Positions 21,652 through 32,029 of a stretch of DNA of 64,000 nt are shown here, piece by piece. Under the pieces are notes generated by a model. It was not told where the DNA came from. It was given only the letters and a program-made list of their open reading frames with translations, and made no database searches. The stretch covers positions 6,198,460-6,262,459 of the forward strand of contig NW_022097993.1 of the NCBI RefSeq assembly GCF_002288925.2, in the 5' to 3' direction. Positions within the stretch are counted from its first letter, which is position 1, and every line of letters begins with the position of its first letter. The DNA comes from Delphinapterus leucas. Its lineage: Eukaryota; Chordata; Mammalia; Artiodactyla; Monodontidae. The position numbers were made by a program, and so were the translations under genes.

Positions 21652-24600
21652 TGACATTCTAGTTTGCTGTATGTGAGGTCAGCCATGAGATGAAACAATC
21701 ATTTTCTCCCTGAACCAAATAAAACATCAAACAATGGACAAGACCTTTGCAAAATGCTTCTTACCTTGCACACTGATGTCTTTTTTAATCTTAGGTTAAA
21801 ACGATTTCTAAAATTGGTTTTGGATCCTCAAATTGCTCATGATTGTAGCACTCCTTATTGTGAAGCCTCTTTCTGAGGTCTTTGTATCTATGACAGTTTT
21901 TCAAATCAACCCATTCTTTCCATTTTCTGAAAAAAAGTTACTTGCTTCAAGAAACTCTCCTTTAGGGTTCTCTTTCAAAGATTATTCAATTGGAAAACAG
22001 CTATAATATTGAGACCTATGTATAGAGAATTACATTTGTGTTAATCATGTATTTATGTTTCATGCAATCCTTGAAATCAAGGAAGTAAGTATAATCCCAG
22101 TTCTATGATGAAGGAAAGCATATGTACAACTTAAACTGTCAGAGCTAATATAATGTACGACTAACAGACCACTCATAGAAGCATTTGACACACACAGTTA
22201 GGAATCATGAGTCCTTTTTCCACTCCTCCCTGTTACTTAGCAAAACAACCATTCTGGATTTCAATTTCCTCCTAGCAATACTAATATTTGCCCTGCCTTT
22301 CTCAAAGGGCCATATTGAGAATCAAATGAGATAGTATATTTTAAAACACTGTAATCGCTTTATTATTACTATTTAGGCAAAGAGCACTATAAGTTGTTTT
22401 TGGCTTTTCAGGAAAACAAGCTCCCAGACTTTATCATTAACTTCCAGAACTAAATATTTTTATAACTTAAGTTGTTTTACTATCTGGTAGAAATGCCAAA
22501 TCACAGATTTGGGGCATAAAGATCTTGGTAAGGATAGGATTGGTTAAGTAACGGCTTCAGATCCTCTAAGTCCACTCCCTCCCCAACCCCAAATGCAATT
22601 CTTTCTCTACCGATTCAAGTTCTACCCAAGGTCACTCTAAAGATGTCTGCCTTCCTTGACAACCTCTATAGCTATTCCAAACCAATGCCACTGAACACTT
22701 GAAGTACTTTTTTCCATCCCTCCCTCATTTTTGCTTTTGTTGCTGATTGTTTGATGAACACATGTCTAGTCTCCACCTTTAAAGTATAAAGTCCTGATAA
22801 AGGGATAAACCTGAAAGTATGGACAACCTTCAGAACAACTGTAGGAAAAAGCAATTGCTAGCATAACCAACAAAAGATGGAGGTAAACATAAGAGTTTAT
22901 ACTGCCATCCTCATAGACCCTCAAAATTTTCATAGTGTTGTTTTATTAGAGTGAATGACAATTTTGTTCTATTTGCTATGGAGGACACACCTGACAGTGA
23001 GATTGAGTTTCCATCCTCCAATGCTATACTTAGACAATTTAGTATCTACTTTCTTGAAAATGCAACAAGTCTCAGAACAGAAAGACCAATTGTTCCCATT
23101 AAGACTGTCACCAAGGCATATATCCACATCATTAAAGACAAAAAAGCAGGTGTGAGACTATTATAGCTTAATTTATACCAAGTGTAGGTGTTGGTAATAT
23201 TTCTGAATACCTTTAGCTATTAGTCATTCATTTCTTCCACTTGAAATCTTCATGTTTTGAAAGTCAAGGAGAAATGAGGAAAATAAGTAGAAAGTTTCAC
23301 CGAATTTTAACCCTTCCTCCCAACTTCATCACAATTCCAGGGCTGGTCAAATTTTAGAAGGTTGTGAAGAGACCACTATCAAATACAGACCTTTCACTTA
23401 ACAAGAAAAAAAAAATATGCACAGAGATTGATCATGTTTCTCAGTTGTACTTCCTAATTCTTTTTGAAGAAAAGTATTATGAAATGAAATGAAATACAAT
23501 ACAAAATCAAGATATAAATACTCTGTGTCTATGTATATCACTTAAAAGGCATTTTATATTTTATAGATTTTATAGTTTTCCACAATTTAATATATTTTAG
23601 TTCTTATCTGTTGGAGCAGACTAAAGGTAAACTAGAACTCTGGTAAAAAGTGCCAAGGAGAAGTGCCAAGGAGGCTAAACTTTGTAATATTGAGAAATAA
23701 GTACAATACTTTATAGAAACTGCTGTGATATACCCGGTGTTGAGGCCAAGTTGAGGGTTTTAGAAATTGTGAAAAAAGGCTTGACTTTATTTGGACTGAC
23801 AATTACCATCCCCCTAAGAAAGTTCTCTGAGGGCCTTCCACTGAGATTGCACCACCCACAATACTCCAACTTCATCTGACATAAATATGCTTGTGTACAA
23901 GTTTCCTCACCTGACTCCCTCCTCCGCCTGACCTAAATTCCCTCTTGGCCTCAGATTCTTATGTTCATGCTTATTCAGATTTGGAGATTCAGCTTAGAGC
24001 TTTTCTTTCCTGTTGAGCTTCTCCAAGTCTGCTTTCGTGACCTACCTCTACCCTTTATCTGACCTGTGTTCAGCTCCCCCCATTTTAGCATGAACATCTC
24101 ATAGGAGACACACTCTACTACCTACCTCATGTTATGGCAATGGCCCAGTTTTATCGCCATGAGAACCAGTGTTACGAAAGAATGATGTGCTAGCATGCCT
24201 TGAAAAAAGAGGGAACAGCTGTACTGTGCAACATAAGACCACAAGTTTTGAATTCTAACTAATTGAAAAATGTCCAAAAAATCTGAAGATTCAAGATGGC
24301 TTCCTCTCATAAGAACAAACATTCTTGACCCAACAGAATCCTAAGACTTCCCTTCTGCTCATGCATTCCGTCCAAGAACTGCCCTCAACTTATTTGCCTT
24401 GGCCTTATGAGTAGAACACATATAACTTCCTTAAGCAATCCAATTTTATAATACTTTTTGTAAATGTAAATGTCAATTTCCCTTCTGTTTCCATTTTCTC
24501 ACCAGAATCATAATTTGGTATCACATGAGTTCAATATACCTTTACCTTTTCTCTCCCTCTATCACCCAGCTATTTGAACATAGTGAATACCAAAATAAGT

Positions 24601-24744
24601 TCTGAAAGATAACAGAATATACCATCAGCTAATACCATATAAAATGTAATCTGAAAAAAAATTTACTTTTTAGGCTTCCAATTGTTATAAGTAAATTGGT
24701 CTTCACTCTACCAATGTAACGCTTCAGATTATATATGTATTAGA
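21652..24744. other. Mostly low-copy DNA, one MIR-like relic
   Basis: A MIR-like stretch lies at about 22230-22370 (TTTCAATTTCCTCCTAGCAA, then ATTGAGAATCAAATGAGATA). The remainder holds no recognised repeat, exon or RNA gene. Open frames such as 22951-23166 and 24122-24322 resemble nothing known to me. Confidence 0.5.
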
Positions 24745-25010
24745 TGATTCATAGTTCCTCATTTCTTGCAACTCTCTTCCCTCAGCCAAGAAATTCCTCC
24801 ATCTCATGATTACATTAAATCCTGTGTATTCTTCAAACTTCAGCAAAAGAGTGATCCCCCGAAAGGAGCCTTCCCAACACCACCAAACTTCCCTGGTCTC
24901 CTGCTCTCTCTCAGGGTCTTTCCTCCTTCATGTTGTCTTCTGTGCATCATAACAAAACCCACCCTCATCCCCCAGACCTCACCCCCACAAAAACATACCT
25001 GTCCTGCAAT
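24745..25010 (+). repeat. L2 3'-end fragment
   Basis: The order CATTTCTTGCAACTCTCTTC, TTCTTCAAACTTCAGC, AGGAGCCTTCCCAACACC and TGTTGTCTTCTGTGCATC is like an L2 3' end. The 91-codon frame over it is incidental. Confidence 0.5.
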
Positions 25011-25558
25011 GCACTCCCTCAGAACTCTGCCAGGTAACTGAAGATAATATAATGAAATCAGATGTTTTATCTAGAACAGAGTCAATTCAATCACTAATAG
25101 GCTTTATCATTGTGAAGTTAGACTGAGTGAGCTCAACAGCAGTCTGTGTTGCTTTAAACTACAAATGGATTAATCATGGGAAATTTTTAGACACAACACA
25201 TGAAATTTTTAAGCACAAGATGCACAGGAGGATATTTTAGGGTAAAAGGGGACTTTGTAACTCCTTAAGTGAGCCATTCATAGATGTTATCAATGCCAAC
25301 ACTATCTTTCCAGCAACTTGTAGCCAACAAAAGCTAGGCTCTGAAATCTAAATCCAAACAGGAATCAAGATAAACATAGAATTCAGAAAAACTATTCTAA
25401 CTCTTGAAGATCCTCTTTTGAATCTTCAACATATTTTTCAACTTATTACTACTATTTAACAGTCCTTAGCAAGAATATTAGCTTTATTACACCTCAACTA
25501 ATTGAATCAATCTAAGCTTACTCTTATAGGTGGGATGCCTTTAAGAATGTTACATAAG
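25011..25558. other. Low-copy DNA
   Basis: No repeat, exon or RNA gene recognised. Confidence 0.45.
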
Positions 25559-25638
25559 CCCCGTAAGTATTAAGAGCTCTTTCTTCATTTCCTTTATACC
25601 TGAACATAATCTGGGTTCATCTCCTTCCACACAGTACC
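25559..25638 (+). repeat. Dispersed repeat copy A, family unknown
   Basis: About 80 bp are clearly related to 30812-30892. Both hold TTCTTCATTTCCTTTA and CATCTCCTTCCACA in the same order and spacing. I cannot name the family; an old LTR or DNA-transposon relic is possible. Confidence 0.5.
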
Positions 25639-25689
25639 TCCTGAAATAAGTCTGATCCCTGCCATTTCAGTTAGCTTCACACGGATAAA

Positions 25690-26024
25690 AAGTTTACATG
25701 TGCTGAAAACTGTAAGACATTGATGAAAGAAATTGAAGAAGACACAAATAAACAGAAAGATACTGCATGCTCATAGACTGGAAGAATTAATTGTTCAAAT
25801 GTCCATACTACCCAAAAGCATCTATAGACTCAAAGCAATCCCTATCAAAATTCCAATGCCATTTTTCATAGAAATAGAAAAAAATCCTTAAAAATCTTTG
25901 GAACCACAAAAGATCCCAAATAGCCAAAACAATACTGAGAAAGAAGAACAAAGCTGTGGACATCACACTTCCTGATTTCAATCTATACTATAATGCTATA
26001 GTAATCAAAAGAGTATGGTACTCT
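25690..26024 (+). repeat. L1 ORF2 fragment, 5' part of an interrupted copy
   Basis: It has the L1 ORF2 phrases GACATTGATGAAAGAAATTG, ATAGACTCAAAGCAATCCCT, CCTGATTTCAATCTATACTA and AATCAAAAGAGTATGGTACT. The copy then breaks and resumes at 26765, having lost only about 15 bp of L1 consensus. Confidence 0.85.
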
Positions 26025-26109
26025 CTGCTCTGGGTGCCCCCTCAGGGTCAAAGGGGAAGGGTAAGTTGATATAAAACTCAACAGAAATTTTAACTGGTTA
26101 AGGGAGGTG
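26025..26109. other. Non-L1 sequence within the L1 interruption, left
   Basis: No family recognised. It lies between the L1 break and the LTR-like element. Confidence 0.45.
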
Positions 26110-26513
26110 TGTTAGCCAGGCTTCTCCAGAGAAACAGAGCCAACAGAATGTGTATATAAACAGAGAGATTTATTTCAAGGAATTGGCTCATGCAGTTGTT
26201 GAGGTTTGGCAAGTCCAAAATCTGCTGCAGTAGGCTAGCAGGCTGGAGACTCAGGGAAGAGTTGCAATTTGAATCCAAAGACAGTCTGCTGGCAAAATTC
26301 CTATGTGCTCAGGGTAGGTCAGTCTTGGCTCTATTAAAGTCTTCAACTGATTGGATAGGCCCATCCACATTATGGAGGGCAATCTGCTTTATTCAAATTC
26401 CACCAATTTAAATGTTAATCTCAGCCAAAAAGCACCTTCACATCCAGAATAATGTTTGAACAGATATCTGAGTACTGTGGCCCAGCTAAATTGACATATA
26501 ATTTTAACCGTCT
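26110..26513 (-). repeat. LTR-like interspersed repeat inside L1
   Basis: It starts TGTTAGCCAGGCTTCTCCAG and contains GGAATTGGCTCATGCAG, then CTTCAACTGATTGGATAGGC and AGGGCAATCTGCTTTATTC. It ends near AATTGACATATAATTTTAAC. This is the order of a common old mammalian LTR-type repeat whose exact name I am unsure of. AATAAA on the minus strand at 26169-26174 suggests that orientation. Confidence 0.5.
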
Positions 26514-26764
26514 CTGGTGGAATTTGAGAGTCACAGAGATTTGCCTCACTTTCAATCTGGAGCTCTAGCAGAAAACATCCTCAGTTGAGAATATACAAGT
26601 TGGTGGGTAAACTCTGGGGAGAGAGTGGAAGAGATGAGAAAGCTGAAACTAAACAAGAAGTACTGAGTTACATTAACTTGTAAAATTTGTGTTATTCATG
26701 TTTAAATACAGATCCACAGAAGTTAATTTCAATTATAAGCAATAATATTTTTTAAGTTTACCAA
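26514..26764. other. Non-L1 sequence within the L1 interruption, right
   Basis: About 250 bp with no recognised family separate the LTR-like element from the resumption of L1. Confidence 0.45.
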
Positions 26765-27793
26765 AAAACAAAGTATATAGAAACATAGACCAATGGAACA
26801 GAATCCAGAGCCCAGAAATAAATCCACACATACATGGTCAACTAACATTTGACAAAGGGAGACAAGAATACTCAATGAGGAAAGGATAATCTCTTCAATA
26901 CACGGTGTCGGAAAAACTGGATATCCACATGCAAAAGAATGAAAATGGACCCCTATCTTACATCACTCACAAAAATTAACTCAAAGTCGATTAAAGACTT
27001 CAATGTAGGAGCTGAAACTATAAAACCCCTAGGAGAAAACATAGAGAAAAAGACCTTGACATTGATCTTGGCAACAATTTTTTGGACATGACACTAAAAG
27101 CACAGGCAAGAAAAGCAAGAATAAACAATTGGGACTACATCAAACCACAAAGCTTCTGAACAGCAAAAGAAGCAATCAACAAAATGGAAAGGGAAAAAAC
27201 ATTTTCAAATCATGTATCTTATAACAGGTTAATATTCAAAATATATAAGGAACTCATACAACTTAATAGCAAAACTACAAACCATCTGACTTTTAAATGG
27301 AAAAGGAACTGAATAGAGACTTTGACAAAGAAGACATACAAATGGTCAACAGGTACATGAAAAGTTGCTTAACATGACTAACCATAAGGGAAATGCAAAT
27401 CAAAACCACAATGAGTTATCATCTCACACCTGTCAGAATGGCCATCAGCAAAAAGACAAGAGATAAGTGTCCGTGGGGATGTGGAGCTTTTCAACAGTGA
27501 ACACTTTTGTGCTGTTGGTAGGAATGTAAACTGGTGCATCCACTATGGAAAATGTTATGGAGGTTACTAAAAGAATTAAAAATAGAACTACCATATGATC
27601 CAGCACTCCCACCTCTGGGAATATATCTGAAGGAAATAAAGTCAGTATCTTGGAGAGATAACTACACTCCCATATTCACTGCATCATTATTTATAATAGC
27701 CAAGACATGGAAACAACCTAAGTGTCTGTCAATGAATGAATGGGTAAAGAAAATGTGGTACTTTATATATATATATATGTATGTATATATATA

Positions 27794-27827
<34 letters not shown>

Positions 27828-28380
27828 CACATACTGGAATTATATATATATACACACTGGTATTTTATATATAAATACACACTGGAATATTATTCATCCC
27901 TAGAAAGGAAGGATATCCTGCCATTTGTGACAAGACGGATGAACCTCAAGGGCACTATGCTAAGTGAAATAAGTCAGCCAGAGAAAGACAAAATACTATA
28001 TGATCTCACTTATATCTAGAATCTAAAAACTAAACTCAGAAACGGAGTGGTTGCCAGAGGTGGGGAGGTGGGAGAACTGGATGAAAGTGGTCAAAAGGTA
28101 CAAATTTCCAGTTACCAGATGTATAAATTCTGGGGACTTATGTACAGCATGATGATCATGGTCAACAATACTATTTTGTATACTTGAAAGCTACTGAGAG
28201 AGCATGTCTTAAAAGTTCTCACCCTACTCACACCAGAAAAAGGTAGTGTGAGTGATGGATGTGTTAACTAACCTTAGTGTGGTAACCATTTTGCAATATA
28301 TAGAACATTCAATACCATGTTGGACACATTCAAATTACCCAATGTAATATGTCAATTACATCTCAATAAGGCTGTGTGTG
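26765..28380 (+). repeat. L1 ORF2 3' half and 3' UTR of the interrupted copy
   Basis: L1 resumes at ACATAGACCAATGGAACAGA and runs through the ORF2 C-terminal region to the 3' UTR (ATCTCAATAAGGCTG) and a TG run. One stretch, 27534-28019, is still open for 161 codons. It covers the ORF2 tail (KTWKQPKCLSMNEWVKKMW, then LEYYSSLERKDILPF), interrupted by an in-frame microsatellite. Elsewhere the frame is broken. Confidence 0.88.
27760..27885. repeat. Compound TA/TG microsatellite inside L1 ORF2
   Basis: Alternating (TA)n and (TG)n blocks with an imperfect ACACTGG-containing triplication lie between the WY codons and the LEYYSS codons of the ORF2 remnant. Normal L1 copies have only a short TATATA stretch here. 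Confidence 0.9.
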
Positions 28381-29433
28381 TGTGTGTGTGCGTGAATTCT
28401 TCTGCCGTAGGCATTTCTCCTACAAAAACACATAATTTGCAAAAAGCCAACCAGGTAATAGTATAGTATATAAAACACAGCAAAAAAACTAGGAGATGAC
28501 CATCCCAGCTATCTTTGTAGACACATGACAGAATAAATGATAATATTTTGCACTATGGTTAATCTTGCAGGCTGCCTCAAATCCTCTCTAAGGTTTAAAT
28601 CCTAAATAACAGTGCAGTATGATTTTCACTAAATAAAATAAAAATTAAAAGATTTGGCTTTTTGTGATGATCCCATTATCAACCTAGAAATTAGAAATTA
28701 GATAATCATACATAATGAATATTAGAGAAGCATAAATAAATTGGCATGGCCTACCATAAATGTGAAATTGTTTAAACCTTCCTAACGCTATTCCTAACTA
28801 GCAACAGAGTTTTGCATGAGTGACATCTAGGGGCTTAAAAGGATTAACAGAGAAACAGAGTCATCATATAAACTCCTTAAATTTTCCCCTCATTTGCATC
28901 TGAGTAATTGACATGTACACAGTTCAACACCTAGTATAGAATCTATACCACTTAAAAATTAATGTCCTGTTATCTAAAATGCCATTACCTAAGACCACGT
29001 TTTTTTAAACTATTGCAATATTGTATGAGTTCCACTGATTGAAGACTTAAGAACATGAAAAGTTGCTTTGGATGGATGGATACTAGAGATAAGAATGGAT
29101 ACTAGAGATATGGATACTAGAATGGATACTAGAGATAAAAGTTTCTGTTTTCTTAAAATTAGCAAACTTCAAGAAAAGAATATAGGTCTCCCCGTTCTTT
29201 AATCTCCTCCCATTGTGCTCAATAGATTTCATTCTATAATCCCTTCATAGAAATGTTAGAATCCTTTTTTCTTACCTTATTTCTCTGGTAAAGCTTTTGT
29301 TGTAGCTCTATTATCTAGGAACAATGCATCAGATATTAGAGGAAAGTAAGTTTCCACCTGAGATAGTTGGATGGAAAAAGAGGTTAAGGCCTATATTATC
29401 TCCCTATACCTACACGGCACTCATGTGAGATGC
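28381..29433. other. Low-copy DNA with a small tandem repeat
   Basis: Most is unremarkable. At about 29072-29138 a unit close to ATGGATACTAGAGATA is repeated about four times, with some units shortened. Confidence 0.6.
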
Positions 29434-30147
29434 AGCAGTTCCCCCTTATCTTTGAAGGATACTTTCTAAGACCCCCCCAGTGGATGCCTGAAATCTCAAA
29501 TAGTACCTAACCCTTATATACTATCCTTGTCCCTATGCATACATACCTATGATAAAGTTTAATTTGTAGACCCATCTTAACTAAGTGTGTAGCATGCACT
29601 GTAGCCATAACTTTTGCAGTTTGAGGTGCAACAGCAAAACTAACAGGAATTTCTTTTTCCTTCTTCACAATTTCACAGATAGAAGATTCATTCTTACCCT
29701 AGATCTTAGCAACTTCAGCAATTTTTTTTCTTTCCTCATTAAGTCAAGAACTGTCAGCCTTTCACTTAAAGGAAGCACTTTACTGCTTCTCTTTGACAGG
29801 TCTGAATTGCCAGCATCACTCCTTTTGGACTTTGCGGCCATTATTCAGTAAAATAAGGGTTACTTGAACAAAAGCACTGCGATAACTCACAGACCATTTG
29901 ATAACTGAGAAAGCTACTGAGGGACTAAAAGGCAGAATACACTGGACAAAGGGATGGTTCATGTCCTGGAGAGATGGAGTGGGACAGCGCGAGATTCCAT
30001 TACGCTACTCAGAATGGCGCGCAAGTTAAAACTTATGAATTGCTTATCTCTGGAATTTTCCATTTAATATTTTCAGACCGTGGTTGACCACAGGTAACTG
30101 AAACCAGTTTTGAAAGCAAACCTGCAGATGGGGTGGGGAGACTACAG
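29434..30147 (-). mobile_element. Tigger-type (Tc1/mariner) DNA transposon, deletion derivative
   Basis: The left end has CAGTTCCCCCTTATC, then AGACCCCCCCAGTGGATGCC. The right end has ACCGTGGTTGACCACAGG and GGGGAGACTACAG. These are diverged terminal regions of a Tigger1-like element. The middle keeps only the 5' part of the transposase, and most of the roughly 2.4-kb parent is missing. It is therefore non-autonomous. The expected TA duplication is seen only at the right end. Confidence 0.8.
29590..29841 (-). pseudogene. Tigger transposase N-terminal remnant
   Basis: Reading the minus strand from ATG at 29841 gives MAAKSKRSDAGNSDLSKRSS, then KVLPLSERLTVLDLMRKEKK. This matches the start of the Tigger transposase, which leads into the DNA-binding (CENP-B-like helix-turn-helix) domain. 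The frame then slips around 29725-29700. Further family-like residues (KKEKEIPVSFAVAPQTAKVM) appear in a shifted frame. The DDE catalytic domain is absent. The plus-strand frame over the same bases is a shadow. Confidence 0.75.
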
Positions 30148-30811
30148 TATTTATTTGTTAAAAGTGTTTAGAGTAGCTTGAGATTGTAAAAACCCATTCA
30201 TACATTAAATGTGTTTAATTCAAGCGTATTTATATAATTTTCTATAGCCAAATATTGAAATCTATTTTTAGAATTTTGATGACTTAATAAAACAATACTT
30301 TTAGACTTCTTGCTGCTTGTATTTTTATATTTGGTTATTAACTAAATGGTGAATAAAACTATTTCAGAACGTTTTATTAGCTTTGATATTATGTAAAATA
30401 AAGCCTTTGGTATTCTCCTTGCCCTTCCTTACTATGAATTAATAGGATATTCCAGGTATCTAAAAAAATAACGCTACCTTTTTCTTTTCTTAAACACAAA
30501 GTCCAGAAGCTTTTTTAAAAATTCACTGTCAAAATTGCTCTTTATATTGCAAGAAGACACTGGGTTTTTTCTAATTATTTAATTAAAGGTCTTCGCCTCC
30601 CCTCAACTGTCAGTACCATAAGCACCATACCTTGAGTTTGGATGCACACTGACCTAGAAAGTGGCTGTCAAAGGCCATATTCCCCTTCAGAGACACAATC
30701 TATTTGGAAGGGAAATTTCTAGGTCAAGAGGAAGTGTGTATGAAGGAAAGTTGATATCAGAAACTTTAATCACCTAGTCCTGTAGGATTGCTATAACCCT
30801 ACCAGAAACTA
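30148..30811. other. AT-rich low-copy DNA
   Basis: No repeat, exon or RNA gene recognised. Confidence 0.45.
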
Positions 30812-30892
30812 GCCCCCTAAATATTCAGATAGCTCTTCTTCATTTCCTTTACCGCTGGACATAATTTGCATCCATCTCCTTCCACAGAGTTT
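30812..30892 (+). repeat. Dispersed repeat copy B, family unknown
   Basis: Related to 25559-25638; shares TTCTTCATTTCCTTTA and CATCTCCTTCCACA. The two copies diverge completely after the CACAGAGT/CACACAGT position. Confidence 0.5.
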
Positions 30893-31824
30893 CCGGTTAT
30901 CTTCTAGTCAAGTCCTAACTACGTGACTCCCGGGAGGAACCACTGCACTGAGAGAACGCACCTCAGGCCGCAGCAGCCACGCAATAGGGAGAGAAAACCC
31001 AATACTTATGATCAAAGTACAAACCAACACACTGTATGGAGGTGGGGTAGAGTCTTTTGCTAAATAATGAATTTTACATTATTTGTACAATTCACATTAA
31101 AACAAGTTAAATATGACAAAGTGTGGAAATATGGGAGATTTGGACCTGGCACATGGTAGGGTTACAATAATTACTTGTTGAATGAGTAAATGAAACGTAA
31201 AGCAACGTAGTCACCGAAGAGGGTTCCACATATAACACAAAACAAGAAAGACAGAGTGGGAGATGTCCACTCTCTCCATCCCACTAGCAAGTCAAACCCC
31301 CCTCCACACATTGCCTTGTTTTTCTACCCTCCCTTACGACCAATTTTATTGAGCTGTCTACACACGCTGTCACTACTTCACCACCTCCCATTCATTTTAT
31401 ACCTTATTTTTTAGTCTGAGGCCGTCTTCCTATAAGCCCCAGACTGACACGAGATGACCACAGGGGAACAGAAATGGCGGCAGGGCAGCTGTGGGGCGAT
31501 AGGGCCTGGGATATGACAAACACACCTGGAGTTTCTCTCCACCTTCCCGAGACGGCTCCAAGGATAACCCGCTTCTGGGGACAGAGGAGCTGGACCAACA
31601 CAGTCCCCACCTCCCTGGCCTAAGGCAGTGAGGAGGAAGGCTTTAAAGAGGTTTTGATGGCTGTGATAAGTGTTAGACAACATAAAGTATAAGGTGCCAT
31701 GGGGAGCACAAAATACGAGAGTTTAATCTGGACTAGCCTTACCCTAGTATGGGTCTTCATAGACTTTTATTTACAGAAAATAGATACAAATTCATTTTTA
31801 TTTGAGGTTAAAACTAGAATGCCA
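30893..31824. other. Low-copy DNA
   Basis: A GGCACATGGTAGGGTTACAA phrase near 31148 looks like an L2/MIR tail. The moderately GC-rich part around 31410-31640 holds two overlapping minus-strand frames (68 and 90 codons) with no recognisable protein. Confidence 0.4.
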
Positions 31825-32029
31825 GGGCTTCCCTAGTGGCGCAGTGGTTGAGAGTCCGCCTGCCGATGTAGGGGACACGGGTTTGTGCCCCGGTAGGGAA
31901 GATCCCACATGCCGCGGAGCGGCTGGGCCCGTGAGCCGTGGCCGCTGAGCCTGCACATCCAGAGCCTGTGCTCCGCGATGGGAGAGGCCACAACAGTGAG
32001 AGGCCCGCGTACCGCTAAAAAAAAAAAAA
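31825..32029 (+). mobile_element. CHR-type SINE, short form
   Basis: Head GGGCTTCCCTAGTGGCGCAG (A-box region), B box GGTTTGTGCCCC, short body ending AGGCCCGCGTACCGCT, then a 13-nt A tail. A convincing target-site duplication is not visible. Confidence 0.93.

Noticed and set aside
29585..29851. 88-codon plus-strand frame
   Set aside because: The opposite strand encodes the recognisable Tigger transposase start; this frame is its shadow.
31404..31683. Two overlapping minus-strand frames (68 and 90 codons)
   Set aside because: Moderately GC-rich sequence with few stops; the two frames overlap each other and neither resembles a protein.
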